The position numbers and the translations under genes were made by a program. The notes below the pieces were generated by a model. It worked only from the letters and a program-made list of their open reading frames with translations. It ran no database searches and was not told where the DNA came from. This document shows, in pieces, positions 1 through 8,273 of a stretch of DNA of 38,046 nucleotides. This stretch comes from Robiginitomaculum sp. (GTDB lineage: Bacteria; Pseudomonadota; Alphaproteobacteria; Caulobacterales; Maricaulaceae): assembly GCA_002733905.1 (NCBI GenBank), contig NVXK01000009.1, positions 60,923-98,968 on the forward strand, given 5' to 3'. The stretch's first letter is position 1. Each line of letters starts with the position of its first letter.

Positions 1-1094
1 GCTGAAAAAAGATGATCGTCCGTGCCTGTCATGAAAACTTGGGTGTCAAGTTCCAGCAATTCTTCGATCAATGCGGCGCGTCTATATTCGTCTAAATGGG
101 CGGCGACTTCATCAAGGAGTAATATGGGTTTATGTTCGCCTTGGGAACGTGCATGGGCGAGGATAAGCCCAATCAGGAGCGCTTTTTGCTCGCCCGTAGA
201 ACAATCCGCGGCGGGCATTTGTTTTTCCAAATGTGTTGTTTGTAAATCTGTTTTGTGAACACCGCGCAAAGTACGTCCTGCACGTTTGTCGAGAGGGCGA
301 TCTGCATTTAAGGTGAATTTTATGAATTCGTACACATCGCGTTCGTCTGCGCCGTCTGCAAATAGGTTTTCCGCCTCTCCGTCGAGGTTGAGAATTGCGC
401 GTGGAAAGGCGGTTTCTTTGCGCGTTGCAATCTCGTCTTTTAATTTGACCAATGTTTCAAAACGCGCTTTGGCAATTTTTGCGCCGCGTTCTGCGAGGTC
501 GTTTTCGAGGGCGTCAAACCAATAATCATCATCTATACCGTCACTCAGCAGGCGGCCACGTTCCGAACGTGACTTTTCATAGGCGAGGCTGGTGCGGCCA
601 TGCTCGGGTGTATGAACAAGGCAAAGGCGATCAAGGAATTTACGACGATCAGAAGGCGGGCCTGTAAAGAGGCGGTCGTGGGCAGGTGTTAGCCAGTTAA
701 GGGTCAGTTGTTTGGCAAGGTCTGTACCGCTTGCATTGCTGCCGTCTATGCGAATTTGTCGGCGGGTTGGGGCGGTTGGAATTTGACCTGTGCCGACTTT
801 TATCAGGGTGTCATTATGGTTGAGCTCGGTGGCGATTGCCCAATGAACAGATGGATTGTGGGCTGGTGCGTCTAGGGGGTCTTGTTGTGTTGTGCGCCTT
901 GCAATGTCTGCGAGTTTGGCACGGCGTAAACCACGCCCTGGTGAGAGCAGAGATATGGCTTCGAGTAAATTGGTTTTACCTGCGCCGTTCTCGCCAAATA
1001 ATACAACAGGCCGACCGTCAAACGCGACATCAAGATGAGCGTAGGAGCGAAATTGGGTCAGAAGTAATTTTTGTATAAATGGCGTTTCGCCCAC
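1..1094 (-). CDS. recF: RecF, DNA replication/repair ATPase (3' end cut by window edge)
   Basis: RecF is an SMC-like ABC ATPase that binds DNA at gaps and helps load RecA through RecFOR. Translating the minus strand from a GTG at 1094 gives an open frame to the window edge, about 364 codons, so nearly the whole family length is present. Walker A GENGAGKT lies at about residues 34-41. Near the far end are the ABC signature STGEQKALL, the Walker B stretch PILLLDEVAAHLD and the family ending QVFMTGTD. No ATG suits the family's N-terminus (usually hydrophobic, then LxLxxFRSY; here LLLTQFRSY), so GTG is chosen. It starts 7 bp after the dnaN stop, so the two are probably co-transcribed. The last residues and stop lie outside the window. 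Identification is firm; the exact start is less so. Confidence 0.95.
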   Translation of the reverse strand, partial: MGETPFIQKLLLTQFRSYAHLDVAFDGRPVVLFGENGAGKTNLLEAISLLSPGRGLRRAKLADIARRTTQQDPLDAPAHNPSVHWAIATELNHNDTLIKVGTGQIPTAPTRRQIRIDGSNASGTDLAKQLTLNWLTPAHDRLFTGPPSDRRKFLDRLCLVHTPEHGRTSLAYEKSRSERGRLLSDGIDDDYWFDALENDLAERGAKIAKARFETLVKLKDEIATRKETAFPRAILNLDGEAENLFADGADERDVYEFIKFTLNADRPLDKRAGRTLRGVHKTDLQTTHLEKQMPAADCSTGEQKALLIGLILAHARSQGEHKPILLLDEVAAHLDEYRRAALIEELLELDTQVFMTGTDDHLFS

Positions 1095-1101
1095 AAAAAA
1101 A

Positions 1102-2205
1102 CTATACGCGCAAAGGCATAAGAACGAAGAGCGCGTCTGGATCATCCGCGTCTTTGACAAGTGCAGGTGCGGCTGGGTCGGACAGATAGAAGTGAATATC
1201 ACGACCGCCGATTTGCGAGGTCACGTCTAAAATATATTTCGCATTAAAGCCGATTTCCAAATCGTCAAAACCATAATCGACCATAAGGTCTTCATTGGCA
1301 TTGCCGTGTTCTGGATTGTTCACAGCAAGGGTTAAGGTTTCGCCTGTAATGGTCAGCTTGATCGAGCGTGATTTTTCTGCAGAAATAGTTGAAACGCGGT
1401 CAACAGCGCTGGCGAAAACTTTGTTGTCGATGACAAGTTCTTTGTCATTATTTTTAGGGATTACCCGGTCGTAATCTGGGAATGTTCCGTCAATGAGTTT
1501 TGATGTCAGTATGGCTGACCCGACAGTGAAACGGATTTTGGAATCTGAAACAGATAGAGAAATTTCACCGTCACTTCCGTCAATAAGGCGACGTAGTTCT
1601 GCAACGGTTTTGCGCGGGATGATAACGCCTGGTAGACCTTCTGCACCTGCAGGAAGTGGCATTTCAGCCAAGGCAAGACGATGGCCGTCTGTGGCAACAG
1701 TCCGTAATTTATTGTCGGCTGCGTGGAAGTAAATACCGTTTAGATAATAACGCGTTTCTTCGGTAGAAATCGCAAATTTTGTTTTGTCGATTAAGCGTGC
1801 CAAATCTTTGGCCGCAAGTGAAAATGTGTGGGTAAACCCATCTGCTGTCATTTTTGGAAAATCACCAGGTGGGAGAAGAGGTAGGGTAAAATGCGAACGT
1901 CCTGCGTCAACTTCAAGACGGCCATCCGGGCCAATCATCAAAGAGACTTCTGCGCCGTCAGGAAGTTTACGTGCAATGTCATAAAGCGTATGGGCAGGGG
2001 CGGTGACGTCACCCGGAGCGCTAATATTACCTATCGCGGCTTCGGTGACTTCGATATCAAGGTCGGTGGCTGTGAAATGCACAAAGCCTTCAGTCGCGCT
2101 CATCAAGACATTTGACAATATAGGAATTGTATTGCGGCGTTCTACAACATTTTGGACATGTCCCAGTGCTGAGAGAAGTGCCGCTCTTTCCATTGAAAAT
2201 TTCAT
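1102..2205 (-). CDS. dnaN: DNA polymerase III beta subunit (sliding clamp)
   Basis: This is the beta clamp, a ring dimer that tethers DNA polymerase III to DNA and recruits other replication and repair proteins. The 367-aa product has normal family length and three repeated clamp folds. Recognisable segments are the N-terminal MKFSMERAALLSALGHVQNVVERRNTIPILSNV pattern (residues 1-33), the RYYLNGIYFH and ATDGHRLALAE stretch in the middle, and the C-terminal ending VLMPLRV, which closes the peptide-binding pocket. The ATG start fits the family. It is followed at 7 bp by recF, the usual dnaN-recF pairing. Upstream it diverges from a VWA-domain gene rather than following dnaA directly. Confidence 0.98.
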   Translation of the reverse strand: MKFSMERAALLSALGHVQNVVERRNTIPILSNVLMSATEGFVHFTATDLDIEVTEAAIGNISAPGDVTAPAHTLYDIARKLPDGAEVSLMIGPDGRLEVDAGRSHFTLPLLPPGDFPKMTADGFTHTFSLAAKDLARLIDKTKFAISTEETRYYLNGIYFHAADNKLRTVATDGHRLALAEMPLPAGAEGLPGVIIPRKTVAELRRLIDGSDGEISLSVSDSKIRFTVGSAILTSKLIDGTFPDYDRVIPKNNDKELVIDNKVFASAVDRVSTISAEKSRSIKLTITGETLTLAVNNPEHGNANEDLMVDYGFDDLEIGFNAKYILDVTSQIGGRDIHFYLSDPAAPALVKDADDPDALFVLMPLRV

Positions 2206-2269
2206 ATCGCTTTACCTTTTAAATCGTCTTGAGTGCCTGCTGAAAAGCGGCATTACTATTTGGTGGTTA

Positions 2270-2297
2270 AGCATAAAGAAAAACACGGCGAGGCCAA
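2270..2297 (-). promoter_or_regulatory. Candidate sigma70-type promoter of dnaN
   Basis: On the minus strand a TTGGCC (-35, 2292-2297) is followed after 16 bp by TATGCT (-10, 2270-2275), about 65 bp before the dnaN start. The -35 hexamer lies inside the left arm of the inverted repeat at 2291-2315. This is a pattern match only. Confidence 0.4.
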
Positions 2298-2315
2298 GCG
2301 ATTTTTTCGTGGCCT
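2291..2315. repeat. Inverted repeat in the dnaN/VWA divergent region
   Basis: Arms AGGCCA (2291-2296) and TGGCCT (2310-2315) are perfect complements, with an inner CGA/TCG pair closing a T-rich loop. It lies between two divergent genes, so it is more likely an operator or leader structure than a terminator. Confidence 0.4.
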
Positions 2316-2412
2316 GTACTGATGTTAATATCGGTTAACTATGAAAATTTAGCATTTTTCAAGGATAATATGTTTATTCGTAATTTGCTAATTGAGATGG
2401 GAGCTTGATGGG

Positions 2413-3615
2413 ATGGCAATCGGGGATTTTTTTAAGTCTTTTGCAAAAGATGTGCAGGGTAGTTTTGCTATGCTGATGGCAGGTTCTGTGTGTGCCATAT
2501 TAATGGCTACGGGCGTTGCTGTTGATTATAGTCGTGTAAGTAAGGCGCAAAGCCAAGCGCAGGATCAAGTGGATACTGCTGTTTTGGCGGCGGCGATTTA
2601 TTTGAAACATGCGCGTGAGGATGGGTATAGCGACGAAAGTAAGCTTGAACACGCGCGTACTGTTGCCTTAGAAAATTTGGCCACATGGATTCACGATGGC
2701 AGCATTAGCTTTGCTCTGTCTGATGTCATCATTAAGGATGGACAAATCACAGTGAGCGCGACGGGTAATGTTGTGCCTGTTATGCTTGGTATGTTTGGTG
2801 TGAAGGGCATGGCTTTAGACGCGTCAGCCTCTGTGAGTTTGGCTGCGGGTAATACGAAACCTGTTGATGTTGATGTGGTGCTTATCTCTGATATTACGGG
2901 GAGTATGGGTGGTACATTGGAGTCGGTTCAAAAAAATATGAAACGGTTTTCGGATGATTTAACCTCTAAATTATTAACTGAAAATATTCGCCCGAGTCGT
3001 ATACGGGTTCAGGTGATTTTTTATAAAGATTATTTTGTCGATTCAAACCCTATGAACATTTCTGTTTTTTATGAACTGCCCTATAATCGGGGTGGGCTTG
3101 ACCGTTATGTTGATGGATTTGTCGCCAGTGGTGGTGGTGACTTTGCTGAAAGTGGATTAGAAGCCGTTTGGTATGGTGTAAATGCGCCATGGGACGCACG
3201 TTCGGGAAGTATTTTAACGCGGGCGATTATACTTTGGACGGACGCGGCTGCGCTAGATTTTAAAGGCGCTCCCAATGTCACAGATCTAGCTATGAATTTG
3301 GATAAAAGTGGAACTTCGACAGTAAAATATCCAGCGAAAATGCCAAGCAATCTCGTGGATTTGGGAAAAGAGTTTGCAAGTTTTCATAAAGTTAATTCCA
3401 ATAATCAGCCGGGAGTAGTTTCTATGTCTGTCAATATTACGACGGGGGTGGATATGGTGTACTATCCGAATTGGGATTTAATGCAGGATTGGAACGGGGT
3501 GCATTTGTATAATAGTTCTCTCTCGGGTTCTGAGGCCTATGATATGATTTTAGATCAAGTGGTTTTGTCGGTTTTGACCCAAGCAACAGCAAGAGATATT
3601 GCGATTACGCAATAG
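2413..3615 (+). CDS. TadG-like membrane protein with von Willebrand A domain (copy 1)
   Basis: The 400-aa product has a TadE/TadG-type N-terminus: a short positive lead, GSFAML, a hydrophobic helix at about residues 18-37, then VDYSR and an Ala/Gln-rich segment. This anchors the protein in the inner membrane with the rest in the periplasm. A VWA domain follows with a MIDAS-like DITGSM at about 160-165, a GGGDFAESGLEA motif at about 238 and ILWTDA. Such domains bind a metal ion and partner proteins, and TadG proteins belong to Flp pilus systems, but no other tad gene is present. I chose ATG 2413 because GGGAG lies 9 bp upstream; the frame can extend to a TTG at 2392. It is a tandem paralogue of the next gene, and its function is unknown. 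Confidence 0.85.
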   Translation: MAIGDFFKSFAKDVQGSFAMLMAGSVCAILMATGVAVDYSRVSKAQSQAQDQVDTAVLAAAIYLKHAREDGYSDESKLEHARTVALENLATWIHDGSISFALSDVIIKDGQITVSATGNVVPVMLGMFGVKGMALDASASVSLAAGNTKPVDVDVVLISDITGSMGGTLESVQKNMKRFSDDLTSKLLTENIRPSRIRVQVIFYKDYFVDSNPMNISVFYELPYNRGGLDRYVDGFVASGGGDFAESGLEAVWYGVNAPWDARSGSILTRAIILWTDAAALDFKGAPNVTDLAMNLDKSGTSTVKYPAKMPSNLVDLGKEFASFHKVNSNNQPGVVSMSVNITTGVDMVYYPNWDLMQDWNGVHLYNSSLSGSEAYDMILDQVVLSVLTQATARDIAITQ

Positions 3616-3729
3616 GTGTTGGTGAGACTACATTCCTGTTTTAAATAGAAGTGGGCACATTAATGGTTTTTAAAAAGTAAGTAATTATAAGGCACACATA
3701 AATGTGGTGCTTGTAATGTGGAACTTGCT

Positions 3730-4890
3730 ATGTGGAAATTATACAGACGATTTTTAGATGATACCCGTGGTGGGTTTGCTATTTTTGCGGCGCTTAGTTT
3801 TTTAGTGCTCTTTGTTGTTATTGGCGCGGCTATTGATATATCGCGATTAACGGACGCGAAGTTGGATGGGCAAAACCGTATTGATGCGGCTGTGCTGGCT
3901 GCTGCGGTTTATGTTAAGGAAGCCGAGCTAAAACCGATCCCGCCAAAAAAAATACGCAATAAGGCGCGCCGTGTTGCGCGCAGGTCATTACGTACATGGA
4001 TACATGGTGATGGTGAAAAATTTTCGCTGACAAGTTTACGGTTTCGTGAAGGTGAACTTATCGGTAATGGTAAGGGCAGTATTAAGCCCATTCTTGCGAG
4101 CTTGTTTGGGGTGAAAACACTTTCTTATAAAGTGACATCAACTGTGAGCTTATTTGGTTCTGATCCAACGCCGATTGATATTGATGTGGTGCTGATTACT
4201 GATGTTACGGGCAGTATGGGTGGCACGCTAAGTTCCGTGCAGGCGAATATGAAAAACTTTGCAACGGATTTGACCAACAGATTGGCAACAGAAGATGTTG
4301 TACCAGGTGAGTTGCGGGTGGAGATTATTTTCTATCGCGATTATTTTGCAGATTCGAATGCCATGCAGGTGTCTCGGTTTTATGATTTACCATCTGAACG
4401 CAGTGCAATGGATAGTTTTGTTGATAGCGAAAGCGCAAGCGGCGGTGGTGATTGGGCGGAAAGTGGGCTTGAGGCTGTTTGGCACGCGGTGCGTGCGCCG
4501 TGGAATACAGATGATAGCCGGCAACTTGTTCGGGCCATTATTTTATGGACGGACGCGCCTGCTATTCCTTTGGGCGAGAATAGAGGTGCCTTTGTGACAC
4601 CTTACCCTAGTCGTGCGCCGCGAAGTTTAGATGGTTTGCGTCGTCAATTTTCTCGTTTTCATACGGAAAACTCCAGTGGGGAGGACGGCGTTGTTTCGAT
4701 GGCGCTGAATATTACCACAGGAAGCCTTGCCTCATACCCTGAATGGCAAAAAGTTTCGAATTGGTCTGGTGTGACGTTAAATGTCGGCGCGAATGCAGGT
4801 AATTCTAGTGCCTATGCAGACATGTTAGATCAAGTGGTTGCCTCTGTTTTGACGCAGACAGAAGCGCGAACGCTTGCGATTTCTCATTAA
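3730..4890 (+). CDS. TadG-like membrane protein with von Willebrand A domain (copy 2)
   Basis: Paralogue of the preceding gene with the same architecture: a short basic lead, GGFAIF and a transmembrane helix, IDISR, then a VWA domain with MIDAS-like DVTGSM, the GGGDWAESGLEAVW motif and ILWTDAP. The two proteins stay alignable to the end (DQVVxSVLTQxxARxxAI). The 386-aa length assumes ATG 3730; a GTG at 3718 is also in frame. The ATG start gives an N-terminal lead of similar length to copy 1. The 114-bp gap after copy 1 shows no terminator, so they may be co-transcribed. It converges on dnaA, 51 bp away. A role in surface structures or envelope stress is possible, but nothing in the window shows it. 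Confidence 0.85.
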   Translation: MWKLYRRFLDDTRGGFAIFAALSFLVLFVVIGAAIDISRLTDAKLDGQNRIDAAVLAAAVYVKEAELKPIPPKKIRNKARRVARRSLRTWIHGDGEKFSLTSLRFREGELIGNGKGSIKPILASLFGVKTLSYKVTSTVSLFGSDPTPIDIDVVLITDVTGSMGGTLSSVQANMKNFATDLTNRLATEDVVPGELRVEIIFYRDYFADSNAMQVSRFYDLPSERSAMDSFVDSESASGGGDWAESGLEAVWHAVRAPWNTDDSRQLVRAIILWTDAPAIPLGENRGAFVTPYPSRAPRSLDGLRRQFSRFHTENSSGEDGVVSMALNITTGSLASYPEWQKVSNWSGVTLNVGANAGNSSAYADMLDQVVASVLTQTEARTLAISH

Positions 4891-4941
4891 ATGACAATCG
4901 TGAAAATAAAACCGCGAAAATAAAAACCGTGAAATGTGGCC

Positions 4942-6501
4942 TTAGCCTTTAAGGGCTTCGGTTACGTTTTCGATGCTTTTGTTCAGGGCAGGGTCTTCTG
5001 CGCGCAAGGCTTCGATGCGTTTCACGGCGTGGATAACCGTTGTGTGGTCACGACCACCAAAACGACGACCAATATCTGGCAATGAACGGGTGGTGAGCAT
5101 TTTCGAAAGATACATGGCTACTTGGCGCGGACGGGCAATAGCACGGGCGCGGCGTTTGGATAGGATTTCGTCCATTGAAATGTTGAATTCTTTGGTCACG
5201 GCGCGCTGAATTTTATCAACAGTTGGGCGTGTGTTAGAGCTATAACGTGAATGGGCGAGGGCTTCTTGTACGCTTTCAAGTGTCAACGGACGACCAAGGA
5301 ATTCGAGGCGCGCAACGACTTGTGAAAATGCGCCTTCAAGGTCGCGTGGGGTTGCGTTAATGCGTGCAGCAAGATGATCACGGGCATTTTGCGGCATGGC
5401 AAGGCTTGGATAGCCATTATTACGGCGACGCTCAATCAGGCGGTCTAAAATACGCAAACGTAGTTCATAATCGCAGGCATTAATGTCGCATAGCAGACCA
5501 CCACAAAGATAGGATTTTAACCGTTCGCTGGCTTTGTCTATTTGGTGTGGGTGACGATCAGACGCGAGCAGGATTTGCTTGCCGTCATCAACAAGGGCAA
5601 TCAAAGTATGAAGAAGCTCTTCTTGAGATCCTGGCTTGTCCGCGATGAAATGAGCGTCATCAATAATCAAAAGATCGACATCGCGCAGGCTTGATTTAAA
5701 GGCGTCAATTTCTGAGCGGCCTTGGGCGCGGACAGATTGTACAAATGTGGCAACAAAATCTTCAGCAGAAATAAGGCGTACACGTCGATGTGGATTTTGC
5801 GCGATTGCGGCTTCTTTAATGGCGTAAAGCAGATGGGTTTTTCCCATGCCGTGTGGGCCATGAATTAAAATAGGGTTGTAAACTGGCTCTGTTGTGGACG
5901 CAACACGACGCGCTACAGCGTAGGCTAATTCGTTTGAAGGGCCAACGACAAAATTTTCGAATGTAAAACGGTCACGACGTAAATCGGCTTCTCTATTTGG
6001 GTTTTGCGCGCTCATCTGCGCTTTGACTTGCGAGAAACTTGGGGCAAAACTTTGGTTTTGCGAAGGTTGAGTTTGTGTGCTTCTCGGCTGTGTTGTTTTT
6101 CGTACTGGTATATTTTTATCGACTGGTTTGCTTGTTCGAACATCGGCGCAAGCGCATATTTCGACGTCTCTGGCGTCGTTTTCAGCCCAAAGAGAGCGTA
6201 CCAAGTCGCCATACTTACCTTCAATGCGGCTCGCGACAAAACGCGAAGGCGCGGTGAGGGCAACGGAGTGCTCGTTCTCTGATTGAAAGGCCAACTGCCC
6301 TGTCCAAGATTTATGAACGCGCTCACCTAGGGTTGAGCGGAGCTTGCCTTGCACAATGTGCCAAATATCTTCGGCATTGATATGAGAGGTTTGTGCGTCA
6401 TTTAACGGATTTTGCAGAGTGTTATGTTGCGTCATATTGTTTGTCGATGTGGACGAGTTTTCGCGTGAGGCTTTATCAGAAATGTCACGTAAATCGTTCA
6501 A
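4942..6501 (-). CDS. dnaA: Chromosomal replication initiator protein DnaA
   Basis: DnaA is the AAA+ ATPase that opens the chromosome origin. The 519-aa product has domain I at about residues 43-115, a Gln/Ser-rich linker at 120-175, FENFVVGPSN at 181-190, Walker A GPHGMGKT at 215-222, Walker B DLLIIDDAH at 276-284, and near the C-terminus the DNA-binding signature GGRDHTTVIHAV. The best start is a TTG at 6501 preceded by GGGGA at Shine-Dalgarno distance; an ATG at 6435 has no visible ribosome site. The TTG start gives an unusual Ser/Thr/Asn-rich N-terminal extension before domain I. Its upstream region carries GANTC sites and a candidate promoter. Two unrelated plus-strand genes separate it from dnaN. 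Confidence 0.97.
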   Translation of the reverse strand: MNDLRDISDKASRENSSTSTNNMTQHNTLQNPLNDAQTSHINAEDIWHIVQGKLRSTLGERVHKSWTGQLAFQSENEHSVALTAPSRFVASRIEGKYGDLVRSLWAENDARDVEICACADVRTSKPVDKNIPVRKTTQPRSTQTQPSQNQSFAPSFSQVKAQMSAQNPNREADLRRDRFTFENFVVGPSNELAYAVARRVASTTEPVYNPILIHGPHGMGKTHLLYAIKEAAIAQNPHRRVRLISAEDFVATFVQSVRAQGRSEIDAFKSSLRDVDLLIIDDAHFIADKPGSQEELLHTLIALVDDGKQILLASDRHPHQIDKASERLKSYLCGGLLCDINACDYELRLRILDRLIERRRNNGYPSLAMPQNARDHLAARINATPRDLEGAFSQVVARLEFLGRPLTLESVQEALAHSRYSSNTRPTVDKIQRAVTKEFNISMDEILSKRRARAIARPRQVAMYLSKMLTTRSLPDIGRRFGGRDHTTVIHAVKRIEALRAEDPALNKSIENVTEALKG

Positions 6502-6646
6502 GTTAATCCCCGAGTTTCTTCGCTGGCTTACAGAGGTAAGTCATTGATAAGTATAATAAAAATAATGAACTCTAAGCCGAATGTGGACTCATACGCCTTA
6601 GTTTTCTCGCAGAGAGCATCCCCAAACTCTGTCTCCCTGTGCCCCT

Positions 6647-6675
6647 TTTAAAGACGGTTTTTAACCATAGGTCAA
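6647..6675 (-). promoter_or_regulatory. Candidate dnaA promoter
   Basis: On the minus strand TTGACC (6670-6675) is followed after exactly 17 bp by TTTAAA (6647-6652). Transcription from here would give a leader of roughly 140 nt before the dnaA TTG. The same bases read TTGA-N7-TTAA on the minus strand, one mismatch from a full CtrA site (TTAA-N7-TTAA). This is inferred from pattern only. Confidence 0.45.
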
Positions 6676-6901
6676 CGGACAAAATTAACATTTTTTCGAC
6701 TCATTGCACTTGACTCTAAAAAATCTAAATTCCACGGGCACTTGGCAGAAGGGTAGGCGTTATTTTTTTTTAATGAATATGACATTTGTATTGGTTTTTA
6801 TTTCTTCGCGTATAACGAGAAATATAAGGTGCAAATAGTTTGGCCAAATTTGACGTTTTTAGTAGGTGGCAAGCAAGGCGGCTTTACTTTGTAGCAGGCA
6901 T

Positions 6902-6931
6902 AAAAAAACCCAGCATCAAGGCTGGGTTTTT
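6902..6931 (-). terminator. Rho-independent terminator of rpsT
   Basis: An 11-bp perfect stem (6904-6914 with 6921-6931, core ACCCAGC/GCTGGGT) encloses a 6-nt loop. Read on the minus strand it ends in a run of T residues and lies 18 bp after the rpsT stop. Confidence 0.92.
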
Positions 6932-6948
6932 CATAAAATTTTTAAGGC

Positions 6949-7215
6949 TTAGCTTGCAAGCGCTTTCACACGTTTAGAAAGGCGAGAAATTGTACGTGCG
7001 CCAGTGTTTTTGTGAAAAATGCCTTTGCCAACAGCGCGCATCATCGCAGGTTCTGCGCTGAGAAGTGCTTCTTTGGCAAGTTTTTGATCGCCAGAAGTGA
7101 TTGCGTCTTCAACTTTACGAAGTGTTGTACGTACCGCAGAGCGACGTGTTTTGTTAACTTCAGTTTTGCGTGCCATTTTACGTACGCATTTTTTAGCAGA
7201 TGATGTATTCGCCAT
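6949..7215 (-). CDS. rpsT: 30S ribosomal protein S20
   Basis: S20 is a small basic protein of the 30S subunit that binds 16S rRNA and aids its early assembly. The 88-aa product matches the family in length and pattern: [21 protein letters not shown] at the start (residues 1-21), a Lys/Arg-rich helical middle, and [22 protein letters not shown] near the end. The start is an ATG with GAGGAAA just upstream. It stands alone between its own promoter and a strong terminator. Its position next to dnaA is common in alphaproteobacteria. Confidence 0.98.
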   Translation of the reverse strand: MANTSSAKKCVRKMARKTEVNKTRRSAVRTTLRKVEDAITSGDQKLAKEALLSAEPAMMRAVGKGIFHKNTGARTISRLSKRVKALAS

Positions 7216-7305
7216 AATTTCCTCTTTAGGACTCTTAAATTCTGTTCGAAACTCAGTAATACTTACGATTAGCCGACACTCAAAACAGACAAATTCTGAA
7301 TTGCG

Positions 7306-7334
7306 CGTATAGACGCCATATAGGCCCTCGTCAA
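7306..7334 (-). promoter_or_regulatory. Candidate rpsT promoter
   Basis: On the minus strand TTGACG (7329-7334) and TATACG (7306-7311) are separated by 17 bp and lie about 85 bp before the rpsT start, consistent with a housekeeping sigma-factor promoter for a highly expressed ribosomal protein gene. Confidence 0.6.
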
Positions 7335-7358
7335 CACCTTAAATGTAGTGCAAATGGG

Positions 7359-8135
7359 CTATTTATTGGTAAAATGAGGTGTGCGCTTTTCTGTGAATGC
7401 TGACATGCCTTCTTTTTGGTCATTGGTTGCGAACATGGCTTGGAAAAGGCGGCGCTCAAAATGAATGCCTTGGGCCAATGTGGTCTCGAATGATGTATTG
7501 ATGGTTTCTTTGGTCATCATGGCGATTGGCAAGGATTGATGCGCGATTTTCTTGGCCGCACTCATGGCCGTTTCCATTAATTCATCGACAGGCACAACGC
7601 GCGAGACAAGGCCAGAGCGTTCTGCTTCTTCTGCGCCCATCATGCGTCCTGTCAGGCACATATCCATAGCTTTTGATTTACCGACAGCGCGTGTCAGGCG
7701 TTGTGTGCCACCCGCGCCGGGCATGACGCCGAGATTAATTTCGGGTTGGCCAAATTTTGCATTATCGCCTGCAATAATGAAATCACACATCATGGCGATT
7801 TCACAGCCGCCGCCAAGGGCGTAGCCTGCTACGGCGGCGATGATTGGTTTGCGAAAGCGTGCAACGGCTTCCCAGTAAAGGCCAAAGACATCATGGTCGT
7901 ATTGACCAAGGAATGTTTTGTCTTGTAATTCTTTGATATCTGCACCAGCGGCGAAAGCTTTATCGGAACCTGTGAGGATGACACAGCCGATAGCGTCATC
8001 GGTTTCAAGTTTAGCGAGAGCTTCAGCAAGCTCCATTGTCAGTTCGTTGCACAAGGCGTTGAGGGCTTTGGGGCGGTTGAGTTTAATTGTACAAACGCCG
8101 CCATCTTTGGTGACTTCTAGTGTTTTATAGGCCAT
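7359..8135 (-). CDS. Enoyl-CoA hydratase (crotonase family)
   Basis: The 258-aa product is a typical short-chain enoyl-CoA hydratase, which adds water to trans-2-enoyl-CoA in fatty-acid beta-oxidation. Visible features are the CoA-binding AAGADIKEL (residues 62-70), the oxyanion-hole segment GYALGGGCE (104-112), and the two catalytic glutamates at E112 (GGGCE) and E132 (FGQPEI), matching the pair known in mitochondrial crotonase. PGAGGTQRL follows at 139-147. The ATG has GGAGG 10 bp upstream. Length is normal and nothing is missing. It lies between rpsT and mutM, its usual place in related genomes, so its replication-linked position does not imply a replication role. Confidence 0.93.
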   Translation of the reverse strand: MAYKTLEVTKDGGVCTIKLNRPKALNALCNELTMELAEALAKLETDDAIGCVILTGSDKAFAAGADIKELQDKTFLGQYDHDVFGLYWEAVARFRKPIIAAVAGYALGGGCEIAMMCDFIIAGDNAKFGQPEINLGVMPGAGGTQRLTRAVGKSKAMDMCLTGRMMGAEEAERSGLVSRVVPVDELMETAMSAAKKIAHQSLPIAMMTKETINTSFETTLAQGIHFERRLFQAMFATNDQKEGMSAFTEKRTPHFTNK

Positions 8136-8273
8136 TTGTGGATTGCCTCCTTAATAAACTAGGTGTGATTAGGTGTGGCGTTTTACGCCTATCTGAATGG
8201 AGAGTCACGGGCAAAATTAACTCTTTTTAATGTCCAAAGGGCGCTTTGATTGCGTGAAGGCGTGGTTTCGTTA

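Larger units (their letters stand above)
6502..6948. other. 447-bp dnaA-rpsT intergenic region
   Basis: This is the only gap over 300 bp. It holds, from rpsT towards dnaA, the rpsT terminator (6902-6931), a 10-bp palindrome TTTGGCCAAA (6839-6848), an interrupted inverted repeat (ATTTCT 6800-6805 with AGAAAT 6818-6823), an A/T-rich stretch around 6759-6805, a candidate dnaA promoter (6647-6675) and three GANTC sites at 6586, 6698 and 6712. I found no cluster of DnaA boxes and no credible small gene. Confidence 0.7.

Noticed and set aside
6502-6948. Replication origin in the dnaA-rpsT gap
   Set aside because: The gap is partly A/T-rich and has inverted repeats, but I found no cluster of DnaA boxes; the nearest word, TGTGGACTC, matches only six of nine positions. 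In Caulobacter the origin lies elsewhere (near hemE).
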